Assembly (NCBI RefSeq): GCF_000814905.1
Contig: NZ_JXAG01000032.1
Location: 62,001 to 126,000 of the forward strand
Source of the DNA: Enterobacter sp. Bisph1
GTDB taxonomy: Bacteria > Pseudomonadota > Gammaproteobacteria > Enterobacterales > Enterobacteriaceae
Length of the DNA stretch: 64,000 nt
Direction of reading: 5' to 3'
Positions 11,010 through 21,216 of this stretch are shown here, piece by piece. The translations under genes and the position numbers were made by a program. The notes beneath the pieces are model-generated. The model had not been told where the DNA came from. It did not search any database and saw nothing but the letters and a program-made list of their open reading frames with translations. Position 1 is the stretch's first letter, and every line of letters begins with the position of its first letter.

Positions 11010-12209
11010 ATGTCTGAAAATACCGCTATGCTTTCCCGTTCCCGGATCGCGGTGGGCGCAGGTTTTATTATCCTGCTCAGCGCGCTGATGGCGCTAACTT
11101 CGCTCTCCACCGATATTTATCTGCCCGCGATGCCGGTTATGGCAAGGGCGCTTCACGGCGATGCCGAACTGACCATTACCGGTTTCTTAATCGGTTTTAC
11201 CCTTGCTCAACTGATCTGGGGTCCGGTGAGCGATCATCTGGGCCGGAAAATCCCGCTGTTTATCGGGATGGTCCTGTTTGTCGTGGGCTCTGTCGGTTGC
11301 GCCACATCCACCACCATGATGCAGATGGTGTTCTGGCGGGTCTTTCAGGCTATGGGAGCCTGCACGGGGCCGATGCTGGCCCGGGCTATGATAAGAGATT
11401 TATTCAATCGTTCTCGCGCCGCCCAGATGCTTTCCACGCTGATGATCGTGATGGCGATAGCCCCGATTGGCGGCCCGCTGCTGGGTGGTTTGATCATAAA
11501 GTTCAGCACATGGCCGATGATTTTCTGGCTGCTATCAGCGACAGGCGTGGTGATGTTCCTGGCGTTGCTGACGTTACCGGAGACGCTGCCTGAAGAGCGT
11601 CGTATACGCGCCACGCTGAAAGGTGCTTTCGGTAACTATGTCTTTTTGCTAAAAAACCGACGCTTTATGCGCTATACGCTGAGCCTGACGTCCTATTACA
11701 TGGCGGTTTACGCTTTTATCGCCGGGTCTCCGCTGGTTTACATCAGCTATTACGGCGTCTCGCCGCAGCATTACGGCTGGTTATTCGCTATCAATATCGT
11801 CGGCGTCATGTTGCTCAGCACAGTCAACCGGAAGTTGGTACAGCGGTACTCGCTGGATACGTTGCTGAGAACATCTCTGAGCATTGCCGCTATCGCCGCC
11901 ATTCTGCTGACATTGGCTGCCGGACTGAAAACAGGGGGAATTGCCTTTCTGGCGGTGATGATGTTTATCACGTTCTCGATGAATGGGGTAATTGCCGCGA
12001 CCTCAACAGCCGCCGCCCTGGATGAGGTCCCGGAAATTGCCGGATCCGCCTCAGCACTCATTGGCGCGCTACAGTATGGCAGCGGCATTGTTTCTACCGG
12101 ATTACTGGCGTTGTTCAGCGATAACACCCCCTGGACCATGAGCTGGGTTATCGGTTTGTTTACGACTGTCGGGGCGTTACTGGCACTGACGGCAAAGCGG
12201 GAGTGCTGA
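11010..12209 (+). CDS. Bcr/CflA-type MFS multidrug exporter
   Basis: The 399-residue protein has 12 predicted transmembrane helices. It carries the MFS motif A in loop 2-3 (GPVSDHLGRKIPL), a helix-1 motif (ALTSLSTDIYLPAMP) characteristic of DHA1 Bcr/CflA drug-resistance transporters, and motif C-like APIGGPLLGG in helix 5. The ATG at 11010 is chosen because helix 1 then begins normally; an upstream in-frame start at 10977 only adds non-conserved residues. It lies between the SDR and cupin genes inside the inserted segment. I infer export of a small molecule or drug by proton antiport; the substrate is unknown. Confidence 0.87.
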   Translation: MSENTAMLSRSRIAVGAGFIILLSALMALTSLSTDIYLPAMPVMARALHGDAELTITGFLIGFTLAQLIWGPVSDHLGRKIPLFIGMVLFVVGSVGCATSTTMMQMVFWRVFQAMGACTGPMLARAMIRDLFNRSRAAQMLSTLMIVMAIAPIGGPLLGGLIIKFSTWPMIFWLLSATGVVMFLALLTLPETLPEERRIRATLKGAFGNYVFLLKNRRFMRYTLSLTSYYMAVYAFIAGSPLVYISYYGVSPQHYGWLFAINIVGVMLLSTVNRKLVQRYSLDTLLRTSLSIAAIAAILLTLAAGLKTGGIAFLAVMMFITFSMNGVIAATSTAAALDEVPEIAGSASALIGALQYGSGIVSTGLLALFSDNTPWTMSWVIGLFTTVGALLALTAKREC

Positions 12210-12287
12210 CCCAGAGCGGACTTTATCGGCGCAGGCGACCGATGCCAGACGGATTCTTAATACAATGTGAAATATCAGGAGACGGTA

Positions 12288-12695
12288 ATGAACGGAAAAT
12301 TTGATGGTAATGGTATTTTCCCGAAGGGGCCGAAAAATGAGGCATATGCACAATACTTCCAGGGGACAAGTTATCTGAATATGCTCTCCACGACAGGCGT
12401 CGCTATCGGCAATGTGGTGTTTGAGCCGGGGTGTCGTAATAACTGGCATATTCACCACAAAGGTGGACAAATTTTGCTGGTAACCGGTGGCTACGGCTGG
12501 TATCAGGAGTGGGGTCAGCCCGCCCGACAGTTGGTTGCCGGTGATGTGGTCAATATTCCCCCTGACACCAAACACTGGCATGGCGCAGCTAAAGACAGCT
12601 GGTTTGCCCATATTGCGGTGGAGGTTCCTGCAGAAGGGGCTTCAAATGAGTGGCTGGAGCCCGTGGATGAGGAACAATATAACCTGCTGAAATAA
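12288..12695 (+). CDS. Small cupin-domain protein
   Basis: The 135-residue protein has one cupin barrel: metal-binding motif 1 (NWHIHHKGGQILLVTGG, around residues 47-63) and motif 2 (GDVVNIPPDTKHWHGA). It resembles the metal-dependent cupins annotated as mandelonitrile-lyase-like or carboxymuconolactone-linked enzymes. Its reaction is unknown. The ATG at 12288 follows an AGGAGACGG site. It is the last intact gene of the inserted segment; a recombinase remnant and the C-terminal methyltransferase piece follow. Confidence 0.82.
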   Translation: MNGKFDGNGIFPKGPKNEAYAQYFQGTSYLNMLSTTGVAIGNVVFEPGCRNNWHIHHKGGQILLVTGGYGWYQEWGQPARQLVAGDVVNIPPDTKHWHGAAKDSWFAHIAVEVPAEGASNEWLEPVDEEQYNLLK

Positions 12696-12719
12696 GGTGA
12701 TGCCATGACTATCCTTCTG

Positions 12720-12923
12720 TCAGAAATAGTGGTCATGGCATTGTATTATCCTGCTGTCGGTATATTGCCTGGGTACGGCATATCCGGGGCTATATCCTGT
12801 CGCATCCGCTGTTTCCCGAATACTCAATTTCTTCACCTTACGGTAGTACAGCACCTTCTGGTGTTGTTCCTTGTCAGCCTGCTTACCCCGGTATTTACCC
12901 AACGTATGCGCCCGTTCAATCCC
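12720..12923 (-). pseudogene. C-terminal remnant of a serine recombinase/resolvase
   Basis: On the minus strand the frame from a stop at 12924-12926 reads GIERAHTLGKYRGKQADKEQ and then KKLSIRETADATGYSP. This resembles the end of the catalytic domain, the basic linker and the C-terminal helix-turn-helix of resolvase/invertase-type serine recombinases. The catalytic N-terminal domain is missing and the last residues diverge from the expected helix. It is a dead fragment. It sits immediately beside the right junction of the segment that splits the O-methyltransferase gene, which makes it a plausible trace of the mobile element involved. Confidence 0.55.
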
Positions 12924-12933
12924 TTATTTTATT

Positions 12934-13032
12934 GAGATGATCGGGGCCGATCCGCGCCTGACGGCCACCGCGATGCAAACGGTGGGCGTCAAAGGCTGGG
13001 ATGGGTTTACGCTGGCATGGGTGAACGCCTGA
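12934..13032 (+). pseudogene. C-terminal piece of the split O-methyltransferase
   Basis: The frame reads EMIGADPRLTATAMQTVG and then KGWDGFTLA before a TGA at 13030-13032. This is the usual C-terminal strand pair of family-3 O-methyltransferases (consensus about EPRxxATxxQTVGxKGWDGFxLA). It lacks a start and the catalytic centre. With the N-terminal piece at 3656 it accounts for both ends of one gene, on the same strand, and implies that about 9.1 kb was inserted while the middle ~140 codons were lost. It ends six bases before the hrpA stop on the other strand. Confidence 0.75.
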
Positions 13033-13038
13033 CTGACA

Positions 13039-16000
13039 TCAGGCGCTAATTTGCTCCATTGCCTGCAGAATGCGTTTATCGGAGATGGGATAAGGCGTGC
13101 CTAACTGCTGGGCAAAGTAGCTGACGCGCAGCTCTTCGATCATCCAGCGGATCGCTTTCACCTCTTCATCTTCCCGGCGCGCGGGCGGCAGTTTATTCAG
13201 CCACTGCTGCCACGCCTGCTGGGTGTGCTCGATTTTCAGCATCATTGCCCGGTCACGATGGGGATCGACCGCCAGTTTCTCCAGCCGTTTTTCAATCGCC
13301 TGCAAATATCGCAGCGTATCGCCAAGACGGCGGAAACCGTTGCCGGTGACAAAGCCGCGATACACCAGCCCGCTCATTTGCGCTTTGATATCCGACAGCC
13401 CCAGCGCCATGGTCATATCCACGCGCCCTTTCAGCCGCTTATTGATATTGAACACTGCGGTGAGGATCTGTTCGACCTGTTTGGCAATTTCCACCACCGT
13501 TTCGTTCAGCTCTGCACGCACTTTTTCGTGCAGCGCGGCGAAGGCCTCCTCTGTCCACACCGGGCCGCCCGCTTCGGCAATCAGCTTATCGACGCCGCAG
13601 GAAATACAGTCATCAATCAGATCCAGCACTTTGCCGTAGGGGTTGAAATAGAGCCCCAGCTTAGCTTTATTGGGCAGCTTTTCATGCAGATACTTAATCG
13701 GTGACGGAATATTTAACAGCAGCAGACGGCGCAGGCCGCCCCACATCGCCTGTTGCTGATCCAGCGGGTTATCAAACAACTTGATCGCCACGCTGTCACG
13801 CTCGTCTACCAGCGCCGGCCAGGCTTTCACTTGGTAATTGCCGCGTTTCTGCTCGTAATTTTCCGGTAGCTGACCAAAACTCCACAGATGCAGCCCGCTC
13901 TGCTCGATACCGTCGTCGGCCACCGCCGACAAGGTTTCCTGAACTTTGCCTTTCAGGCTATCTTTCAGCGCCTGCAGGGAACGCCCTTCGCGCAGTTTTT
14001 TGTTCTTATCATCCACGACACGGAAGCTGATTTTCAGGTGATCCGGCACCTGATCCCAGTGCCAGTCATCGCGATCGACGGTCACACCGGTCATCCGGCG
14101 CAGCTCGCGCTCCAGGGCATCCAGCAGCGGCAGTTCAAGCGGCGTAACGCGACCGAGGAATGCTTCGGCGTAGTTCGGCGCGGGAACGAAATTGCGGCGC
14201 GTCGGCTTCGGCAGCGATTTAATCAGCGCAATCACCAGTTCGCGGCGCAGGCCGGGAATTTGCCACTCGAAACCGCTCTCTTCCACCTGGTTTAATAGCG
14301 GCAGCGGAATATGTACCGTTACGCCGTCGGCATCCGCGCCCGGTTCAAACTGATAGCTCAGGCGTAGCTTCAGGTTGCCCTGGTGCCAGAAGTTCGGGTA
14401 GTCGAGTTTGCTGACCCCTTCGGCACCCTCTTTGATCAACATGCTCTTTTCGAAATTGAGCAGATCGGGCATTTCGCGGCTGGCCTTTTTCCACCAGCTA
14501 TCGAAATGGCGCGCCGAGACAACTTCGTGGCTGATGCGCTGGTCGTAGAACTCAAACAGGGTTTCGTCATCCACCAGAATGTCGCGGCGGCGGGATTTAT
14601 GTTCCAGCTCTTCCACTTCCGAGCGCAGCTTCAGGTTGTCGCGAAAGAACGCGTGGCGGGTTTGCCAGTCGCCTTCCACCAGCGCATGACGAATAAACAA
14701 CTCACGGGACAGGGCCGGATCGATTTGGCTGTAGTTCACCTTGCGCGCGGCGACGATTGGCAGACCGTAAACCGTCACTTTTTCCATCGCCATTACCGCG
14801 CCCTGCGCCCGCTCCCAGTGCGGTTCGCTCCAGGAACGTTTAAGCAGATGCTGCGCCACCGGCTCAACCCACTCCGGATCGATGCGCGCGGCGATGCGCC
14901 CCCACAGGCGGCTGGTTTCCACCAGTTCGGCGACCATCGTCCACTTCGGCGGCTTTTTAAATAAGCCGGAACCCGGGAAGATGGCGAAACGGGCATTACG
15001 CGCACCGGTGTACTCCTGCTTCTCGGCATCTTTCATACCGATATGGGACAACAGACCGGTTAACAAGGCGATATGAATTTCGCGGTATTCCGCCGGTTCA
15101 CTGTTTACCGGGATCCCCAGCTCTTTCACCACCTGGCGCAGCTGGGTGTAGATATCCTGCCATTCACGCACGCGTAAATAGTTGAGGTAATCGACCCGGC
15201 ACTGACGGCGGAACTGATTAGAAGAGAGTGCTTTTTGCTGCTCGCCGATGTAGTTCCACAAGTTCACAAAGGCGAGGAAATCAGACTCTTTATCGTGGAA
15301 GCGCTGGTGCTTTTCGTCCGAGGCCTGTTTTTTATCCAGCGGCCGCTCGCGCGGATCCTGAATCGACAGCGCCGAGGTGATGATCATCGCTTCGCGTACG
15401 CAACCATGTTTTTGTGCTTCCAGCACCATGCGTGCCAGACGCGGATCGACGGGCAGCTGTGACAGCTGGCGACCTAGGGTTGTCAGTTTATAAGCCGTTT
15501 GCTGCTCATCGCTGGCAATCGCGCCAAGCTCTTCCAGCAGCCGTACGCCGTCCTGAATATTGCGCTTATCCGGTGCTTCAACAAACGGGAAGGCCGCGAT
15601 ATCGCCGAGTCCCAACGCCGTCATCTGCAAAATGACCGATGCGAGGTTGGTACGCAGGATCTCCGGGTCGGTAAATTCCGGGCGCGAGAGAAAATCATCT
15701 TCCGAATAGAGACGAATACAGATCCCTTCAGAGACGCGTCCGCAGCGCCCTTTACGCTGGTTAGCAGAAGCCTGCGAAACCGGCTCAATCGGCAGACGCT
15801 GCACTTTGGTGCGATAGCTGTAGCGGCTGATACGCGCCGTACCGGGATCTATCACATATTTAATCCCCGGCACCGTCAGCGAGGTTTCCGCCACGTTGGT
15901 CGCCAGCACGATGCGCCGCCCGCCGTGGGGCTGGAACACGCGGTTCTGCTCGCTATTCGATAGACGAGCGTAGAGCGGCAAAATTTCTGTATGGCGCAGA

Positions 16001-16941
16001 TCGCGCTTACTCAGAGCATCGGCGGTATCGCGGATTTCGCGCTCGCCGCTCATAAAGATCAGGATATCGCCGGGGCTTTCGCGCCCCAGCTCGTCTACGG
16101 CGTCGAAAATCGCCTGTAGCTGATCGCGCTCGGTATCATCAGCTTCTTCGACAATCGGGCGATAACGCACTTCTACCGGATAGGTTCGCCCGGAGACTTC
16201 GATAATCGGCGCATTGTTAAAATGGCGCGAGAAGCGTTGCGGATCGATGGTCGCTGAGGTAATGATGACTTTCAGGTCCGGGCGACGCGGCAATAACTCG
16301 CGCAGATAGCCCAGCAAAAAGTCGATATTCAGGCTGCGTTCGTGCGCCTCATCGATAATCAGCGTGTCGTACTGCATCAGCATCCGATCCTGCTGGATTT
16401 CCGCCAGCAGAATACCGTCGGTCATCAGTTTGACCATCGTGTTGTCGCTGACGTGATCGCTAAAGCGTACCTTGTAGCCGATACAGCCGCCCGGCTCGGT
16501 TTTCAACTCTTCGGCGATACGGTTAGCGACGGTGCGCGCCGCCAGACGACGCGGTTGAGTATGGCCGATCAGCCCTTTGATTCCGCGCCCTAACTCCATG
16601 CAGATTTTCGGTAGCTGGGTGGTTTTACCGGAACCGGTTTCCCCCGCCACTATCACCACCTGGTTATCGCGGATGGCTTCGAGGATCGCCTGTTTTTTCT
16701 GGCTGACCGGCAGGTTATCCGGGTAATCAATAGCCGGCCGCGCGGCCTCGCGCTGCGTCACTTTAGCGGCGGATTCGCCTATCTCTTGCGCCAACTGCTG
16801 CAATAGCGCCTGTTGAGATTCAGGGTTTTTGATTTTCTTGCTGCCATGAAGGCGGCGGGAAAAGCGCTGTTGATCGCGCAGCATTAGCGCGCCGAGCTGT
16901 TTTTGAAGATCGGTAATGGTCAATTTCTGTTGTTCTGTCAT
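13039..16941 (-). CDS. hrpA: ATP-dependent RNA helicase HrpA
   Basis: The 1300-residue DEAH-box helicase aligns from memory with E. coli HrpA (1300 residues) over its length. Walker A GETGSGKT is at residues 100-107 and DEAH at 197-200. SAT (ITSATID), helicase C, winged-helix/ratchet and OB-like regions follow, then the long HrpA-specific C-terminal half. The ATG at 16941 gives MTEQQKL as in E. coli; the frame extends 11 codons upstream. In E. coli HrpA acts on stalled ribosomes and in processing of fimbrial mRNA. It is convergent with the methyltransferase remnant and divergent from azoR. Confidence 0.96.
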   Translation of the reverse strand: MTEQQKLTITDLQKQLGALMLRDQQRFSRRLHGSKKIKNPESQQALLQQLAQEIGESAAKVTQREAARPAIDYPDNLPVSQKKQAILEAIRDNQVVIVAGETGSGKTTQLPKICMELGRGIKGLIGHTQPRRLAARTVANRIAEELKTEPGGCIGYKVRFSDHVSDNTMVKLMTDGILLAEIQQDRMLMQYDTLIIDEAHERSLNIDFLLGYLRELLPRRPDLKVIITSATIDPQRFSRHFNNAPIIEVSGRTYPVEVRYRPIVEEADDTERDQLQAIFDAVDELGRESPGDILIFMSGEREIRDTADALSKRDLRHTEILPLYARLSNSEQNRVFQPHGGRRIVLATNVAETSLTVPGIKYVIDPGTARISRYSYRTKVQRLPIEPVSQASANQRKGRCGRVSEGICIRLYSEDDFLSRPEFTDPEILRTNLASVILQMTALGLGDIAAFPFVEAPDKRNIQDGVRLLEELGAIASDEQQTAYKLTTLGRQLSQLPVDPRLARMVLEAQKHGCVREAMIITSALSIQDPRERPLDKKQASDEKHQRFHDKESDFLAFVNLWNYIGEQQKALSSNQFRRQCRVDYLNYLRVREWQDIYTQLRQVVKELGIPVNSEPAEYREIHIALLTGLLSHIGMKDAEKQEYTGARNARFAIFPGSGLFKKPPKWTMVAELVETSRLWGRIAARIDPEWVEPVAQHLLKRSWSEPHWERAQGAVMAMEKVTVYGLPIVAARKVNYSQIDPALSRELFIRHALVEGDWQTRHAFFRDNLKLRSEVEELEHKSRRRDILVDDETLFEFYDQRISHEVVSARHFDSWWKKASREMPDLLNFEKSMLIKEGAEGVSKLDYPNFWHQGNLKLRLSYQFEPGADADGVTVHIPLPLLNQVEESGFEWQIPGLRRELVIALIKSLPKPTRRNFVPAPNYAEAFLGRVTPLELPLLDALERELRRMTGVTVDRDDWHWDQVPDHLKISFRVVDDKNKKLREGRSLQALKDSLKGKVQETLSAVADDGIEQSGLHLWSFGQLPENYEQKRGNYQVKAWPALVDERDSVAIKLFDNPLDQQQAMWGGLRRLLLLNIPSPIKYLHEKLPNKAKLGLYFNPYGKVLDLIDDCISCGVDKLIAEAGGPVWTEEAFAALHEKVRAELNETVVEIAKQVEQILTAVFNINKRLKGRVDMTMALGLSDIKAQMSGLVYRGFVTGNGFRRLGDTLRYLQAIEKRLEKLAVDPHRDRAMMLKIEHTQQAWQQWLNKLPPARREDEEVKAIRWMIEELRVSYFAQQLGTPYPISDKRILQAMEQISA

Positions 16942-17124
16942 CGCGTTATTGGGCAGAGCGCTGCCGGAATACATCTAAAGTTTCCAATCGCAACAGGATA
17001 GCACATCGCCGTAATCCTTTTCTTGTTCAAGAAATTCGAACATAGGATTCGATATATTGCGCTATTCATGTTGTTAAATAGTGAATAGAGTGTCATGACG
17101 TCACGGGGCAACCCACAGCAATAA

Positions 17125-17748
<624 letters not shown>

Positions 17749-17755
17749 GATCTGC

Positions 17756-17784
17756 CCCTCTCACCGCCCGGTGGGAGGGTTTTT
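17756..17784 (+). terminator. Rho-independent terminator after azoR
   Basis: A 10-base-pair stem (CCCTCTCACC with GGTGGGAGGG, one wobble pair) with a GCCC-type loop is followed by a TTTTT run. It starts eight bases past the azoR stop. Confidence 0.85.
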
Positions 17785-17883
17785 ATGCCCCACTGTGTAA
17801 ACCCTTCCGACCGCTTCTAAGATAAACGCGACAAGATTCACACCACGCTGGTGTCTGATTACGCGTTGTCCTCAGCACGCCGC

Positions 17884-18210
17884 TTAGGGTTTCTTCAGCC
17901 ATTTACCGTTGATGCCCTGCACATAATCGCCGGGCCTGGCGCGCTCCACCAGTTTCTGCCCGGCCATTTTTGCCACATCATCAATGGCGATATTATTGCG
18001 CTCGGCTAACTGCTGATAACTCTCGGTGCGCGCTTTATTGATGCGATCTACCAGCATGAGGGTCTCTTTATCCTGGCTTATCGGCGCAAGGTAGCCGTTG
18101 AGGGTTTCCCCGACGCGCCCCTGGGAACGCGCCTCGTCGAGGGTCAGCGCCAGCGCGCTTAGGCTATACAGGTTCAGCACCAGCAATGCGGTTACGATAC
18201 ATTTTTTCAT
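17884..18210 (-). CDS. ydbL: Periplasmic DUF1318 protein YdbL
   Basis: The 108-residue protein has a signal peptide (cleavage near residue 22, after LSALA) and a small helical domain with VDRINKARTESYQQLA and a C-terminal VQGINGKWLKK, as in E. coli YdbL. It is the last gene of the ydbH-ynbE-ydbL operon. In E. coli this set is one of three redundant systems, with TamB and YhdP, that carry phospholipids to the outer membrane; YdbL is reported to modulate the YdbH-YnbE assembly. It begins seven bases after ynbE. Confidence 0.93.
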   Translation of the reverse strand: MKKCIVTALLVLNLYSLSALALTLDEARSQGRVGETLNGYLAPISQDKETLMLVDRINKARTESYQQLAERNNIAIDDVAKMAGQKLVERARPGDYVQGINGKWLKKP

Positions 18211-18217
18211 GATCGCC

Positions 18218-18409
18218 TCAGAACAGATCGCTGCGGGTTTTCAGTAAGGTTTCCACGTCTTTATCCACTTTAATATGAATTTCATGTTCAATCTTCACAT
18301 TCATATTGATGGTGATCGGCTCTTTCGGTGCCGCCACTTCGATGCGCGGCGTACAGGCGGCCAGCATTATGGTGGTTATCATAACGGGCACGGCTTTCAG
18401 GGTTTTCAT
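18218..18409 (-). CDS. ynbE: Outer-membrane lipoprotein YnbE
   Basis: The 63-residue lipoprotein has a signal peptide with lipobox LAAC (Cys19). A strand-rich tail (ITINMNVKIEHEIHIKVDKDVE) is thought to extend the beta-groove of YdbH by strand augmentation. Its ATG overlaps the ydbH stop (ATGA), so translation is coupled. With YdbH it forms an intermembrane lipid bridge in E. coli. Confidence 0.93.
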   Translation of the reverse strand: MKTLKAVPVMITTIMLAACTPRIEVAAPKEPITINMNVKIEHEIHIKVDKDVETLLKTRSDLF

Positions 18410-21045
18410 TGTTTATCCTCACACTCTTCGCCCTTCGCACAGCGGGCTTTTGGCAGCGCCGCGTGTTGCTCAAGCCATGACTGCAAATTGTCGCCAAAAC
18501 GTAGACTGCGCCATAAGGTGAATACGTTCTCCTCATGGGTATAGTTCAAATTTACGGTACTGCTTTTGCCGTCGACAAAACTGGTGCCGCTCAGCACGGC
18601 CTGCAGGGTTAATACTCCCAGATTATCCAGGTTGATTTTTGTCCATGAACGGGCGATTTCCATATAGCGCAGCCAGTTAATCGCCGCGCCTGCTGTCATA
18701 TGATCTTTGACTATCGCATCGGCGGTATCTTTATCCATTCGCAGCGTCATTGGGCCGGGGTTATGCAGCCAGCCATCTTTAATAATCCATTGCGGGTTAT
18801 CCAGCCACAGCGGCAGCGCACCGTCAAACGGCCCGGAAAGGGCGAACTGTTTGGGATTGACAGCGCTGATGACCTCGCTGGCAGAGATATGTTTGAGGCG
18901 CAGCAATGCCGGATCGTGCTGCGGCATACGCAGTTGCTGCATCGTCACTTTGCCGCCCAGCACATCGACGCTGACATCGCTCAGCACCAGCGGGTTTTCT
19001 TCGCTCCATGGCCAGGCGCCTTGCAAATCGGCGGTAATGTTTTTTGCCGTCACCTGATTGGTAATCTCGCCGATGCGCAGTGACACCGGTCTGTGGGTTC
19101 CCAGCAGCCAGCTCCCTTCGCGGTAGCGGAATGGCAGCACAAAATCGACGCCGCTGATTTTGTTATCGGGCGTCCAGACGCCGCCGTTTTTTAGCACCCC
19201 ATGTCCGCCCGCTTCAAAGCCCTGATCCTGGGCCGCGGAAAAGGCCACCTGGGCGTACAAATTGCCGTCCAGCAGCTTCATTTTCCACTCTGGCGGTAGC
19301 AGCGGCTGGAAAACAAACAGCGCCTGCTGCGGCCACCACGCCTGGCCGCGCAGACGCTCGCCGTCCCAGCGGCCATTGACCTGCACCGGGCCAATATTGT
19401 CGGCCTGCAGCGAGCCTTTAAACTGGAAAAATGTCGGCTCGCTACCGGAAACGCTAAATTTCAGCGTCGAAGGTGGCAATACGCTGCCTGCGCTAAAGGT
19501 GGTTTGCCCGGCATCCAGCGTCAGCGCGCCGGTAAACTGCGGGTTGTCTTTATCACGTACCCATTGTACCGGCGACTCCAGCACTAATCTGGGTGTCGCC
19601 ATATGCATCGCGCCATATTGCAGCTGGTCGAAGCCCGTCGACAGATCCGTAAGGGTAATGGTGTTATCGCGCCACTCGCCGCGCCCGGCGACATCCCAGC
19701 GCGCATTCATCGGGGTGAAATGCCCCTCGCCCCAGTAGCGCCAGCGCCACAGACCGTTGTCGGGTAAAAAATCGTCCGCCTGGCCGTCAAGATGCAGACG
19801 AAAATCCCCCAGCGCGTTCTCATGGGCACGCAGGATGGCTTGTAAACGCCCGTCAATACCGCGCTGGGTCAGTTTGACGCCCGCCAGCGGCCAGCGCACC
19901 TCATCAATATTAAGGGAATCAATTATCCGCCCGCGCGAGCGCAGCAGCGCGCTCGGCGCAAAAATCAGTTCTGGCTCGCTAAGGGTGCCCTTCAGCTGCG
20001 CCGGCAGCACCGCATACAGCACCAGATCGCCCCGCTTTGCTTCCCCGGTCAGCTGCAGCGGCAGCTCATTACGCTCAGTACCAAGACGGCCCGGTCCCAG
20101 CGTTAATACCGCATTGCCTTTCCCGGCATCGCCCTGGGTTAAGACGTTTAAGCGCCCGGAGAACTGCGCTTTGTCCAGTCCCTGTTGCCAGTTGTCGACT
20201 TTTAAGCCCACGCGGCCACTAAGGGGAAAACCCTGATAAGGCCAGTTCCAGCGCCCATCGCTGATGGTCAGTTGCTGAGGGGTGAGTTGCCACGGCAGAT
20301 CGAGCAGCGGATCGCCGCCGTCACGCGCCATGACGACCAGTTGCCCGGCGTTTTCACGCCAGTCGAGATCGACATCGACGACGCCCGGCTGCTGCGCCAG
20401 GGTGACGGTGCTTTCCATATGCCCGTTAACCGGCACGCCGTTGGGAACCATCGGCAGGGTAAATTCACCGCCCAGCGTCAGCGGTGGCTGCGCGTCAAAC
20501 AGCTGCAGCGTCAGACCGTTAACGCTAAGAGCCTGCCCGCGCAAGCGCGCATTGAGTTCAATGCGATCGCCTGTGTAGCTGAGCTGCTGAGTGTCCGGCG
20601 TGAGCGCGAGGGATAATTTCCCTCCCCAGGCTTGCCACGGCGAAAGGGTAAACTTCTCTACCGTCAGCCAGCTTTTGGGCAACATCGCCTGCCATTCGGC
20701 CAGCGTGCGCGGCGCGGTAGAATCAGTTTCATTTTGTGGCAGTTTATTAATACAGGCAGTGTTAATATCCAGCGCGCTAATTCGCAGCTGCCAGCGGCTG
20801 GGATGGGTAAGCTCAGCGTTATGTAACGTCGCCAGCGCGCAGTCATCCGCAAAATAACGCAGTTCAGGAATCAGTAATGCGTGGCGTGTGATGCGTGGAT
20901 TCTCTTCCAGGGCGATGCGCGTGCCGACCGGCAGCCAGATGCCAACCAGCGTCGGCACCCATTGCGCAAGGGTCATCAGCAGCGTAAGCGGCAGCAAAAT
21001 AAGCAGTAACACCAGGGCGATGGCGGCTTTGTATTTACCCTTCAT
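18406..21045 (-). CDS. ydbH: AsmA-like intermembrane lipid-transport protein YdbH
   Basis: The 879-residue protein has an N-terminal inner-membrane anchor (about residues 7-28, AIALVLLLILLPLTLLMTLA) and then a long repetitive beta-rich periplasmic region. The length and the ydbH-ynbE-ydbL order match E. coli. YdbH belongs to the AsmA-like/RBG family: a long groove spans the periplasm and conducts phospholipids to the outer membrane, partly redundant with TamB and YhdP. The protein ends with GEECEDKQ and overlaps ynbE by four bases. No break is visible. Confidence 0.94.
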   Translation of the reverse strand: MKGKYKAAIALVLLLILLPLTLLMTLAQWVPTLVGIWLPVGTRIALEENPRITRHALLIPELRYFADDCALATLHNAELTHPSRWQLRISALDINTACINKLPQNETDSTAPRTLAEWQAMLPKSWLTVEKFTLSPWQAWGGKLSLALTPDTQQLSYTGDRIELNARLRGQALSVNGLTLQLFDAQPPLTLGGEFTLPMVPNGVPVNGHMESTVTLAQQPGVVDVDLDWRENAGQLVVMARDGGDPLLDLPWQLTPQQLTISDGRWNWPYQGFPLSGRVGLKVDNWQQGLDKAQFSGRLNVLTQGDAGKGNAVLTLGPGRLGTERNELPLQLTGEAKRGDLVLYAVLPAQLKGTLSEPELIFAPSALLRSRGRIIDSLNIDEVRWPLAGVKLTQRGIDGRLQAILRAHENALGDFRLHLDGQADDFLPDNGLWRWRYWGEGHFTPMNARWDVAGRGEWRDNTITLTDLSTGFDQLQYGAMHMATPRLVLESPVQWVRDKDNPQFTGALTLDAGQTTFSAGSVLPPSTLKFSVSGSEPTFFQFKGSLQADNIGPVQVNGRWDGERLRGQAWWPQQALFVFQPLLPPEWKMKLLDGNLYAQVAFSAAQDQGFEAGGHGVLKNGGVWTPDNKISGVDFVLPFRYREGSWLLGTHRPVSLRIGEITNQVTAKNITADLQGAWPWSEENPLVLSDVSVDVLGGKVTMQQLRMPQHDPALLRLKHISASEVISAVNPKQFALSGPFDGALPLWLDNPQWIIKDGWLHNPGPMTLRMDKDTADAIVKDHMTAGAAINWLRYMEIARSWTKINLDNLGVLTLQAVLSGTSFVDGKSSTVNLNYTHEENVFTLWRSLRFGDNLQSWLEQHAALPKARCAKGEECEDKQ

Positions 21046-21216
21046 GGGCAGCTAATATCCTGATTTTTCATATGATTAAGCCGGTTCGGGCGATTATTGT
21101 GTCATGTTTTGCCGCCCCTTTGAAGGCGCGAGCCGTTTTAATCATAGTCCGACGGTTGCCCTTTCAGTAGTGGCAGAAAATAATTCTTTACTATCATTAA
21201 TTTATGGATTTTGCGT

